NCBI GenBank assembly: GCA_024232675.1
Contig: JAAEPL010000204.1
Location: 1 to 34,182, forward strand
Length of the DNA: 34,182 bases
DNA from: Planctomycetaceae bacterium
GTDB lineage: Bacteria > Planctomycetota > Planctomycetia > Pirellulales > Pirellulaceae
Direction: 5' to 3'
A program made the translations under genes and the position numbers. Of this stretch, positions 1-8,451 are shown one piece after another (within the stretch, counting starts at the first letter, position 1; every line of letters starts with the position of its first letter). The notes below the pieces were generated by a model. That model made no database searches. It was not told where the DNA came from and saw only the letters and a program-made list of their open reading frames with translations.

Positions 1-1518
1 CGGTGTCGAGGCACCCGAACCCTGTGTGTTATTCACATCAGTTAGAGGGGGGGTGGATTCACTCGGCGAAGCATTCCCCGCATCCAAACCTGTCGCATCA
101 GCCGTGTTTGGCGGCGTTTCTTCCGGTTTGTTCGTCATCGCGACGGAGGCGTCCGATTTGTTAGATTTAACGTCGCTATCGTTTGTCTTTGCCGGCGGTG
201 ATTTATCTGGCTCGGTTTTCGGTGTGTTGGCTGCACCCTCTTTTGAGCCATTTGCCTTTTCAGCGTTTGCCACTTTCTCTGGCTCGGCGATTTTTGGCAA
301 CTCACTAGGGTTGGTAGAATCCAGGGTTGGTTTGGTTGAGTCATCCAGCCCCTCGGCAACGGATCCTTGACTAAACCCTCCTGCTAGATACCAGATACCG
401 AGCCCGCTCAGTAACACCAGGCTGACAGCAATCCCGATCCAGAGTTGTTTGCCGAGCGGATCGGTTTGCGGAGCAGAGGGAGCGCTCACTGCTTTACCGG
501 TCTTTTTGGTCGTTGCTGTTTTTTTGGCAAGTTGTTTTTGTGCAGTCGGCTTGGTCGTCGTTTGTTTGTCTTTTAACCAACTTCTTAATTCGTTAATTAA
601 TGCGCTAGTCTGATTGTTGGTCGTATCGGAGGTTTGTTCCAGCTTTCCAAACAACGTAAACAACGCCACGTCCGCATTGTTCAATGGCTTCCCTACTTGC
701 TTTTGGAACAGTGATTTTGCGATGCGGCCCAAAGCTGCAACATCGTCAGAGGGATCTGAGGCGATTGCGAATTCGTCGGGTTCGGAATCGGGGTCAATCA
801 TCTTGTCCAAAAGTTTGGTCAGGCCGAATCCATGTACTTTGACGTCACCTTTTTCATCCACTCGGATATGAGAGGTTTCAAGCTTGCCGTGCAGAACATT
901 ATGTTCGTGGGCATGGTGGGTGCCCTCTAAAACTTGCAGCACGATTTTGGCGATGCCTGCCGAGTCGACGCTGTTTTCTGGAAGGTTGGAAAGTGCCAGC
1001 CCCTTCTCGCTTTCGAAAACTAAAAAGTAGCGGTCGCTATCTTTATCAATGTCATAGACGTGCAACAAATGGGGGTGATCCAATTCGGCGACGAGGGCGG
1101 CTTGTTGCAGGAACTGTTGAACCAGTTGCTTGTTTTTTTCCGCTGCTTTTGGCAACAGCCAGACATCAACGTTTCGATCAAGTTGGTGGTGGAGAGCTCG
1201 GAAGCGGTCACCAATGTCTTGTTTTGGAAGATGGTCGAGCAAACGATAATGCCCAACTTTCAAACGATGGCGACCCGTCATCAAAAATCGTGCTTGCCAG
1301 TCGGTCAGCCATTTGCGAGTCACGCAAAGTCTGGCAAATTCTCGAACATCTGGGGTTTCCGGCACGAGTGATTTTGCATCCGCTAAATTAGCATCTGCAA
1401 GAACACCGCTTTTTTCCAGCAATGCAAAATATTCTTCAGTTGTTTTCACTGACATGAAGTTGGCCAGGTCTTTCGGGGAATAGGAAAAAGTCGCCTCGTC
1501 GTGACTTGATTTTGACAC
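1..1518 (-). CDS. Membrane-anchored protein-kinase-like protein (pseudokinase), 3' end truncated by window edge
   Basis: Manual reverse-strand translation gives one long open frame running off the left edge (GTG start at 1518, alternative ATG at 1455): MSVKTTEEYFALLEKSGVLADANLADAKSLVPE...VGHYRLLDHLPKQDIGDRFRALHHQLDRNVDVWLLPKA...LDHPHLLHVYDI...HGKLETSHIRVDEKGDVKVHGFGLTKL..., then a TM segment (LWIGIAVSLVLLSGLGIWYLAGG) and a Ser/Thr/Pro/Lys-rich linker. The ORF track misses it because no stop lies inside the window. Confidence 0.8.
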   Translation of the reverse strand, partial: MSKSSHDEATFSYSPKDLANFMSVKTTEEYFALLEKSGVLADANLADAKSLVPETPDVREFARLCVTRKWLTDWQARFLMTGRHRLKVGHYRLLDHLPKQDIGDRFRALHHQLDRNVDVWLLPKAAEKNKQLVQQFLQQAALVAELDHPHLLHVYDIDKDSDRYFLVFESEKGLALSNLPENSVDSAGIAKIVLQVLEGTHHAHEHNVLHGKLETSHIRVDEKGDVKVHGFGLTKLLDKMIDPDSEPDEFAIASDPSDDVAALGRIAKSLFQKQVGKPLNNADVALFTLFGKLEQTSDTTNNQTSALINELRSWLKDKQTTTKPTAQKQLAKKTATTKKTGKAVSAPSAPQTDPLGKQLWIGIAVSLVLLSGLGIWYLAGGFSQGSVAEGLDDSTKPTLDSTNPSELPKIAEPEKVANAEKANGSKEGAANTPKTEPDKSPPAKTNDSDVKSNKSDASVAMTNKPEETPPNTADATGLDAGNASPSESTPPLTDVNNTQGSGASTP

Positions 1519-1548
1519 CTGACCCCATAAGTTTCAATTGAAACCCGA

Positions 1549-2736
1549 CTATTTCATGGTTTTATCAACAGGCGGTTCCTCCGGATTTGCGGGTTGCCTT
1601 CCCGCCGACAGGTTTTGATAGATGCCAAGCAGGTTTTTGGCACAGGCTGAAACCGGAAATTTTTCCAATGCCACACGCCTTTCCGTGCGTTTGATTTGGG
1701 CTTGCAGTCCATTATCCAGCAATATGCGTAGCACGGCCTCGGCGGCTTGCTCCGGATGATCTTTCTCGATCAAGCAAGAGCTCAAAATTGGGTCACAGAG
1801 AATTTCGACCGTCCCACCCACTCGAGTGGCCACGATTGGCAAACCGCTTGCCAGTGCTTCCAACAGAACGCGGCCCAAAGGCTCCTGTCGGGCGCAATGC
1901 AAAAGCACGTCCGCTTGCTTCATTAAATCGGGGATATCGGTACGGATTCCCAACCAATGCACGTGACCCTGCAAAGTGTTATTGTTGGATTCACGCACCA
2001 AGGCCTGTTCATAATCCACCGATTCCTGTTTCTGGGAATGCCGGGATCCAACCAATAGAAAATGGGCGGTTGGAATTGTTTCAATAATGGTGGTGGCTGC
2101 CGCCAACCATGTATCCAAGCCTTTCCGCAGCCCAATCTGCCCAACGAACAACACCAACGGCGATTGTGGCGAAATGCCTAGCTCACAACGAATGTCTGAT
2201 GCTGACTCGGTTGGGGAAAACACCTCGGAATCGACCCCATTGTAAATGGTCGTAATTTTTGCATCTTCTAGACCCTGAGCTTGATGAAAATCTGCGGTTG
2301 CTCGGGATACCGCCACCAATTGATCAAGGCAATTCAAGTCGCCCATGACGGTCCGATTCAATTTAATAATGTCCCGCAGGTAACCGAGGCTGGGAAGTTG
2401 AAGCTGTTGACAAACCGGCCCACAAATCCTGCCGGCCGAAAGGCTATTGCAATGCACCAAATCGGGCTGTCTCGCTCCCAAAAGGTTACTTAGATCGCGG
2501 CGTAAAATATCTAGTGGTTTTCGTTTCCCGCGGGCGATAAATTCGAAGGGTTCAATGTCAACACTTGAATTTCGGAGCGCAGCGGCAAACGGACTGGGAG
2601 CCGGTACGACGGCGCGAAAATTCCATCCGGCTTGTTGCAGATGGGGTAGTATCGTCAGAAGAGATTTCTCTCCGCCGTTGAGACTGCCGTATTCGGCGAT
2701 GATGACTGCCGAGGGCATGATGATGTTGTGCCTCAA
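1549..2736 (-). CDS. Glycosyltransferase family 4 (GT4/GT-B) protein
   Basis: 395 aa; N-terminal AEYGSLNGGEKSLLTILPHLQQAGW, HCNSLSAGRICG, YNGVDSEVF, VLFVGQIGLRKGLDTWLAA and C-terminal HCARQEPLGRVLLEALASGLPIVATRVGGTVEI (E-x7-E GT4 signature). An internal ATG (MPSAVIIAEYG) may be the true start. Confidence 0.9.
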   Translation of the reverse strand: MRHNIIMPSAVIIAEYGSLNGGEKSLLTILPHLQQAGWNFRAVVPAPSPFAAALRNSSVDIEPFEFIARGKRKPLDILRRDLSNLLGARQPDLVHCNSLSAGRICGPVCQQLQLPSLGYLRDIIKLNRTVMGDLNCLDQLVAVSRATADFHQAQGLEDAKITTIYNGVDSEVFSPTESASDIRCELGISPQSPLVLFVGQIGLRKGLDTWLAAATTIIETIPTAHFLLVGSRHSQKQESVDYEQALVRESNNNTLQGHVHWLGIRTDIPDLMKQADVLLHCARQEPLGRVLLEALASGLPIVATRVGGTVEILCDPILSSCLIEKDHPEQAAEAVLRILLDNGLQAQIKRTERRVALEKFPVSACAKNLLGIYQNLSAGRQPANPEEPPVDKTMK

Positions 2737-2751
2737 GACCGCTGGGTATGC

Positions 2752-3756
2752 TTAATCGACTGTCCAGGTGTCGCCGCTTCTCAATAAGGCGTTCATGTCA
2801 CCTGGGCCCTTCTCCGCCACAGCGTTTTCCACTTGCTCGTTGATTGCATCATCGTAGGTGGGTCGATCGACGGCACGAAATACACCAATGGGTTCGGGGA
2901 ATTGCGGTACCCGCATCCGGCTCAATAAAAAGGCGGGTGTGGAATCGACGCACGTTTCGTCATGTACCCACAAGTTAGGATCATCCGCGGTCGTGATTTC
3001 TGGCGTTAAGCCATTCAAACGAATTCCTTTTTCTGCGTCTTTGCCAAAAATTAACGGCTGCCCATGCTCCAGAACAATTGAGTTGTCCAGCTTGACCGTC
3101 TTCTCTTTCATGTAGTCCCAAGCCCCATCATTGAAGACGTTGCAGTTTTGGTAGACCTCCACAAACGAGGTACCTTTGTGTTCCGCGGCGCGGGTTAACA
3201 TCGCAGCAAGGTGTTTGATATTGAAATCGACAGAACGAGCGACGAAGGAAGCTTCCGCAGCGACCGCGATAGAAAGCGGGCTCAAGGGGTAATCAATCGA
3301 CCCGCGCGGTGTACTTTTCGTAACCGAGCCCACCGGTGAGGTGGGAGAGTACTGGCCTTTTGTCAGTCCGTAGATGCTGTTGTTAAATAACACGATGTTG
3401 ACGTCGATGTTTCTTCGGATCGCGTGCATCAGGTGATTGCCGCCAATGCTCAAAGCGTCGCCATCGCCCGTGATGACCCAGACACTGAGGTCGGGCCGAG
3501 TACTTTTTAGGCCCGTGGCAAAAGCCGGTGCACGGCCATGAATACTGTGCATGCCGTAAGAGTTGACGTAGTAGGGAAAGCGGCTGGAACACCCAATCCC
3601 GGAAATGAAAACGGTCTTTTCTTGGGGAACTCCCAGTTTAGGAAGCACCTTCTTCATCTGTGCAAGGATGGAGTAATCGCCGCAGCCAGGGCACCAGCGA
3701 ATATCTTGATCGGATGCAAAGTCGGCCGGTTTTAGGACGGGCAGTTGAGTGCTCAT
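2752..3756 (-). CDS. korB: 2-oxoacid:ferredoxin oxidoreductase, beta subunit (TPP-binding)
   Basis: IRWCPGCGDYSILAQ, GIGCSSRFPYYVNSYGMHSIHGRAPAFATGLK, VITGDGDALSIGGNHLMHAIRRN, NNSIYGLTKGQYSPTS are typical of KorB/PorB; ATGA-type overlap with the upstream alpha subunit. Confidence 0.92.
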   Translation of the reverse strand: MSTQLPVLKPADFASDQDIRWCPGCGDYSILAQMKKVLPKLGVPQEKTVFISGIGCSSRFPYYVNSYGMHSIHGRAPAFATGLKSTRPDLSVWVITGDGDALSIGGNHLMHAIRRNIDVNIVLFNNSIYGLTKGQYSPTSPVGSVTKSTPRGSIDYPLSPLSIAVAAEASFVARSVDFNIKHLAAMLTRAAEHKGTSFVEVYQNCNVFNDGAWDYMKEKTVKLDNSIVLEHGQPLIFGKDAEKGIRLNGLTPEITTADDPNLWVHDETCVDSTPAFLLSRMRVPQFPEPIGVFRAVDRPTYDDAINEQVENAVAEKGPGDMNALLRSGDTWTVD

Positions 3757-5624
3757 GATGACTTGCCTGTAACTTCCTGAATTTTTTCAACGACCTCGGA
3801 AACGGCAAACGGCTTGCCTTTGACTTTATTAAGGCCGATCGTGTTCACTTTAAATTGCGAGTCAATCAACAGACGTAGCTGTCCGCAATTTAATTCGGGG
3901 ATCAAGATTTGGTCGTAGCGATTCAACAAGGCCTCCATATTTGGTGGCATGGGGTTGATCCATCGCACGTGAGCGTGTGCTACTTGAATGCCATTCTGTT
4001 GGCACTGCAGAACCGCTGTTCGACATGCCCCATAAGTCCCACCCCAGCTCAACACGAGGGTGCCAGAATCTGGCCCGACGGCCTCTAGGGGATTTAAAGT
4101 AGCCGCCACTCCCGCCACCTTGGCGGCCCGAGTTTTGACCATATGCTCATGGTTTTCCGGGTTGTAGCTGACGTTGCCCGTGCCATCTTCTTTTTCAAGT
4201 CCGCCGATCCGATGCATCAATCCCGGCGTACCTGGCAAAGCCCAAGGCCGCGCCAGTTTTTCGTTTCGCGAATAGGGCAAAAAGGATTCGCCCTCCGAAA
4301 GTCCTTGCGGGTGCTCGATCTTGATTTTGGGTAACTCTTCGAAGTCCGGCAACTTCCATGGTTCCGAGCCATTGGCAATATAACCGTCGGAGAGAATAAA
4401 AACGGGTGTCATGAATTCCGTGGCTACCCGCCATGCTTCGATGGCCGCATAAAAACAATCACTGGGGCTCTGAGCGGCAATCACCGGCATGGGCGATTCA
4501 CCATTGCGACCATGCATGACCATCAGCAAATCTGATTGTTCGGTCTTGGTCGGCAAGCCAGTGCTCGGCCCACCACGCTGAACATCAATTACGAGGAAAG
4601 GCAGTTCCAGGATTAAGCCTAGCCCAATCCCTTCCCCTTTCAAAGCAATGCCAGGTCCGCTGCTGGTGGTGACAGCCATTGCTCCACCAAAAGCTGCGCC
4701 AATCGCGGAGCAGACGGCAGCAATCTCATCTTCCGCTTGAAAAGTACGAACGCCAAAGTTCTTGAATTTGCTCAGCTCGTGTAACACGTCGCTGGCCGGC
4801 GTGATGGGGTAGGAACCGAGGAAGAGTGGCTTCTCGCTTAATTGCGAGGCCGCAATCAGCCCCCAAGCCAAAGCTTGGTTGCCCATAATGTTGCGGTAGG
4901 TACCGGCTTGCAGGTTGGCCTCACCGACTTGGTAAGTGGATGCAAAATCTTCCGTGGTCTCGCCGTAGTTCCAACCGGATTTAAGAGAAAGCCGGTTAGC
5001 TTGAATGATTTTTTCTTTGCCAGCGAACTTTGCTTCGATGAAACGCAGGGTGGGTTCTACATCCCGACCGTAAAGCCAGAATACCAGGCCCATGGCAAAG
5101 AAGTTTTTGCAGCGATCGGCAATTTTCGTACTCAGTTCCAGCTCCGCGACGGCATTTCGAGTCATCGCGGTCATGGGGACCAGAATCACGCGGTAGCCTT
5201 CGATAGTGCCATCTTCCAGAGGGCTGGTTTCCAACTGGGCTAGTTTTAGATCTTTCGCACCAAAACTATCTGAATTGACGATCAAAATGCCGCCGCGTTT
5301 GAGATCGCCTAGGTTGGTGATCAGCGCGGCAGGATTCATGCATACCAAGGCATCCAAGCCGTCCCCCGGCGTGAATATTTCTTCGGCTGCAAACTGCACT
5401 TGAAAACCACTGACGCCTGCTCGCGTGCCGCGAGGGGCGCGAATTTCAGCGGGGAAGTCGGGGAACGTAGCAACGTCGTTACCCGCAAGTGCGGAGGTGT
5501 TGGTTAACTGGCTGCCCAGTAACTGCATTCCATCGCCCGAATCACCGGCCAAACGGACGGTAACGCCGCGAACGGTTTCGGAGGGCTTGGTAGAAGCAGG
5601 GAAGAGTTCGCTGTTGGAGATCAT
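3753..5624 (-). CDS. korA: 2-oxoacid:acceptor oxidoreductase, alpha subunit (fused gamma-alpha)
   Basis: The ORF extends to 5651, but MISNSELFPAS (ATG at 5624) is the likelier start. VRLAGDSGDGMQLLGSQLTNTSALAGNDVATFPDFPAEIRAPRGTRAGVSGFQV (gamma domain) followed by FLGSYPITPASDVLHELSKFKNFGVRTFQAEDEIAAVCSAIGAAFGGAMAVTTSSGPGIALKGEGIGLG (alpha domain). Confidence 0.92.
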   Translation of the reverse strand: MISNSELFPASTKPSETVRGVTVRLAGDSGDGMQLLGSQLTNTSALAGNDVATFPDFPAEIRAPRGTRAGVSGFQVQFAAEEIFTPGDGLDALVCMNPAALITNLGDLKRGGILIVNSDSFGAKDLKLAQLETSPLEDGTIEGYRVILVPMTAMTRNAVAELELSTKIADRCKNFFAMGLVFWLYGRDVEPTLRFIEAKFAGKEKIIQANRLSLKSGWNYGETTEDFASTYQVGEANLQAGTYRNIMGNQALAWGLIAASQLSEKPLFLGSYPITPASDVLHELSKFKNFGVRTFQAEDEIAAVCSAIGAAFGGAMAVTTSSGPGIALKGEGIGLGLILELPFLVIDVQRGGPSTGLPTKTEQSDLLMVMHGRNGESPMPVIAAQSPSDCFYAAIEAWRVATEFMTPVFILSDGYIANGSEPWKLPDFEELPKIKIEHPQGLSEGESFLPYSRNEKLARPWALPGTPGLMHRIGGLEKEDGTGNVSYNPENHEHMVKTRAAKVAGVAATLNPLEAVGPDSGTLVLSWGGTYGACRTAVLQCQQNGIQVAHAHVRWINPMPPNMEALLNRYDQILIPELNCGQLRLLIDSQFKVNTIGLNKVKGKPFAVSEVVEKIQEVTGKSS

Positions 5625-6166
5625 TCGCGTTTTTCTACGTAACGAGTTCAACCGGGCGTCCCTACCTTTTGGGTCCCATTTTCGCCCGACGCAGTGCTCT
5701 ACTTAAGGATAATGTTGAGGTTGGTTTTCGGCCCACGCAAAAGCGTTTTGAGCGGCGTCTATCACGCCCTCCTTTTGCTCGAGACGCCTTAAAGTTTCGC
5801 AGATATCTGCTTGTTTCGAAAGTCCATAGGTTTGGGGATTTGAGCGGATTTTATGAATGTTTTTAGGGCCTACCGGGAACCTCCGGGCAGCGTTTGCTGG
5901 CCTGTTAAACTGTGCGGAATAGATACTGGCCTGCCCTGCCGCGCGGACCTGCGGGGCTGAACTAGACGCCAATTGACTCGATCCACTGGAGGCGCGGCAG
6001 GAACTCCGGAGTAGCGAAGCCATCGATCTCATTGGTTCGGCGCTTACCCGCTTTGGGTTTGGCCAAAACTTGGTAGAATCCCGGCCTCGGAAACGGCACG
6101 ATTTGTCTGCCGTTCTGCTAGAAACCATCAACTCAAATAGACGTCCATTCAAGGAAAAATTTCGCC

Positions 6167-6625
6167 ATGCAACGTTCTTTGGTACTGCTCAAACCTGATT
6201 GTGTTCAGCGCCGGCTTATGGGGCAGATCATTTCTCGCTTCGAAAACAAGTCGCTAAACATCGTCGCCATGAAATTGATGAATGTTACGCCGGACATGGC
6301 CAAGCAGCACTACGCTGAGCATGTCGAAAAGCCTTTCTATCCGGGCTTGGAAGCGTTTATCACCGGCGCTCCGGTATTGGCGATGATCGTCGAGGGACTC
6401 GATGTGATTGCTGTGATACGTAACATGCTGGGTGCCACCAGTGGCTTGAAAGCTGCGTCGGGAACCATCCGAGGTGATTTCAGTGGCAGTCGCCAAATGA
6501 ACCTGGTTCACGCTTCCGATGGCGAAGAAGCCGCCGCACGTGAGATTGCATTGTACTTTAACGACGATGAGATTTGCGGTTACGAACCGACCCTTACACC
6601 TTGGTTCAAAGCTGACGACGAATAA
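6167..6625 (+). CDS. ndk: Nucleoside diphosphate kinase
   Basis: MQRSLVLLKPDCVQRRLMGQIISRFENKSLNIVAMKLM...GATSGLKAASGTIRGDFSGSRQMNLVHASDGEEAAAREI; active-site His in NxVHxSD. Confidence 0.95.
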   Translation: MQRSLVLLKPDCVQRRLMGQIISRFENKSLNIVAMKLMNVTPDMAKQHYAEHVEKPFYPGLEAFITGAPVLAMIVEGLDVIAVIRNMLGATSGLKAASGTIRGDFSGSRQMNLVHASDGEEAAAREIALYFNDDEICGYEPTLTPWFKADDE

Positions 6626-6647
6626 TTCGAGTTGGCAATTCAAAAAA

Positions 6648-6690
6648 TAAAGCCGGCACTCCCTGATTGGGGAATGTCGGCTTTTTTTGT
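6648..6690 (+). terminator. Rho-independent terminator downstream of ndk
   Basis: aaagccggcactccc-tgatt-ggggaatgtcggcttttttt: long stem with G-U pairs followed by a T run, 23 bp after the ndk stop. Confidence 0.85.
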
Positions 6691-6759
6691 TTCGGTGTCG
6701 CCAAGAGAGCAGCGATAACCGGCAGTGGCTTGCGTTTGAACGCGTGCGTTCCTTGGCCG

Positions 6760-8451
6760 TTACGGTTCGCGGATACTGGTGTCCAAGCTGCGGAATAACG
6801 GATAGATAAAGAAGTCGATGACACGCCTTCGTCCAACTTTGATCTCTGCCGTCGCTGACATACCTGGTCGCAAGTAACGGCTTTCGCCGGACGGGATGTC
6901 ATGCAGTTTGGGCGCGTCTGGACTGTCATCCAATCGCACACGGACCAAGTAGTAGGCTTGCGACATACCCGGTTGCTGGAGTTCGGTAATGTCTTCGTTG
7001 ATCGTTTTAATAAACCCATTCAAGCTGCCATGCTTCATGTACGGCAAAGCGCTAATTTTGATACGCACATCACGAGGTGTGCCATCCTTGGTGTTTCGGA
7101 TCAACGCGATATCTTTGCTTTGAACTTTAACTTCCATTTCGAGGGGCGAATTGGTCGGTAGCAATTTGACGATCGGTTGTCCTGGATTAGCAATCGAAGT
7201 GGGATCAGCAATTTCGATGACCGTGTACTCGGGGTAATCGTCGGGGGCGTGAATTACGACCAGTTCGTTGGCACGACGCGCCTTATTAAGATCTTCCTCG
7301 ACCTCTTCCCGTTGTTGCCGTTTTTGGGCCAGTTCCAAACTGATAGCGGCTTGTTCCTTCGCCATCATTGATTCGTGCTGTTTTTGCAGTACGGTGAATT
7401 GGGACTCCGTTTCAGCAACCGTTTTCTCGGCCGTAATGAGATTGTTGCGGGCGTATTTCAGTTCAATTCGAGCGTTTCTCACCTCATCCATCGAGACCGC
7501 GGCCTTTTCATACAGATCGCTGGCGGTACGCATGTCCTGTGTGCGGTGCTCTATCAAATCGCTTCGGGAATTGACTTCGGCGGTGTTGCGAGCCTTCTGC
7601 GCCTCAAGTTTCAGTTTCTCCGCTTCGTATTCTTCACGGACAGCATCCTCCTGCCTTTGACGATCGATAAAGAGAATTCTTTGATTCAACCAAACCGGAT
7701 CCGTTTTGTTGGCATCGATGTTGAAATCCTTGTGGCTCTGCTCAGATTCCAGTCGCGCCACCTCAGCATTCAGGGCGTTCAGTCGGGTTTCCAGTTTTTT
7801 CACGTCCGCCTCCGAGAAGGTCGGATCTAGTGTGATAAGTTCCTGACCGGCCTTAATCGTTTCGCCAAATTTTACTTGGAAGGATCGAATAGGGCTCGAC
7901 TGAGGGGCATTGATAATGAAAGTCGGTGCGGTGGTAATCAACTTACCTTCTGCTAAGACCACGCGGTCGACTTTAGCCCACCAGGCCCAGCCAATCGTGG
8001 TAATCAGCAACAGCACCACGACGTATAGCGTCCATCGCATACCACCCGCGACCTTGCGATTTTCCATTTCCACTGCGTCAGGTTGGAATTCCATGACGAG
8101 CTTACTAATTTTCCTCTGTCGCCGAGGGATTCTGCGTTTTTTTTGCTTGCGGCTTTTTTGTTTACCGTTGGTATTGGTTTGCTCGCCCGCTGGGGTTTCC
8201 GTCGGTTCGTTGGCAATGGGGTCAGTCGCGACTTCGCTGCCACCTTGTTGAGTTGCAGGCGGGACCGGCGAAGGCGCTGCCTGAGCATGAGGTTTTGCCG
8301 GTTCACGCATGTAGCCGGCAACGGGCGCAGCGACTTGCGAACTCTTCTGAGCCGTGTCCTGCGGGTTTGTTTTCTTAATTTCGGCTGGGTTGCCTCGACG
8401 TGGATCACCTGGATCCTCGGGAGTTACCGCTGCCCCATCTGCTGATACCAT
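6760..8451 (-). CDS. HlyD-family periplasmic adaptor (membrane fusion protein) of a type I secretion system
   Basis: 563 aa: cytoplasmic Pro/Gln/Lys-rich N-terminus, single TM (WTLYVVVLLLITTIGWAWWAKVDRVVLAEGKLITTAP), coiled coil, C-terminal beta-barrel (YLRPGMSATAEIKVGRRRVIDFFIYPLFRSLDTSIREP). Overlaps the 3' end of the ABC transporter gene. Confidence 0.92.
   Translation of the reverse strand: MVSADGAAVTPEDPGDPRRGNPAEIKKTNPQDTAQKSSQVAAPVAGYMREPAKPHAQAAPSPVPPATQQGGSEVATDPIANEPTETPAGEQTNTNGKQKSRKQKKRRIPRRQRKISKLVMEFQPDAVEMENRKVAGGMRWTLYVVVLLLITTIGWAWWAKVDRVVLAEGKLITTAPTFIINAPQSSPIRSFQVKFGETIKAGQELITLDPTFSEADVKKLETRLNALNAEVARLESEQSHKDFNIDANKTDPVWLNQRILFIDRQRQEDAVREEYEAEKLKLEAQKARNTAEVNSRSDLIEHRTQDMRTASDLYEKAAVSMDEVRNARIELKYARNNLITAEKTVAETESQFTVLQKQHESMMAKEQAAISLELAQKRQQREEVEEDLNKARRANELVVIHAPDDYPEYTVIEIADPTSIANPGQPIVKLLPTNSPLEMEVKVQSKDIALIRNTKDGTPRDVRIKISALPYMKHGSLNGFIKTINEDITELQQPGMSQAYYLVRVRLDDSPDAPKLHDIPSGESRYLRPGMSATAEIKVGRRRVIDFFIYPLFRSLDTSIREP

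Noticed and set aside
993-1391. 132-aa plus-strand ORF and other plus-strand ORFs in 1-1400
   Set aside because: They lie antisense to the well-supported pseudokinase frame; composition is consistent with a shadow ORF.
5703-6152. 149-aa minus-strand ORF between korA and ndk
   Set aside because: Most of the translation looks non-coding (Arg/Ser-rich, no domain). Only the last ~40 residues (LSKQADICETLRRLEQKEGVIDAAQNAFAWAENQPQHYP) look protein-like, which is not enough to call a gene or pseudogene without a search.
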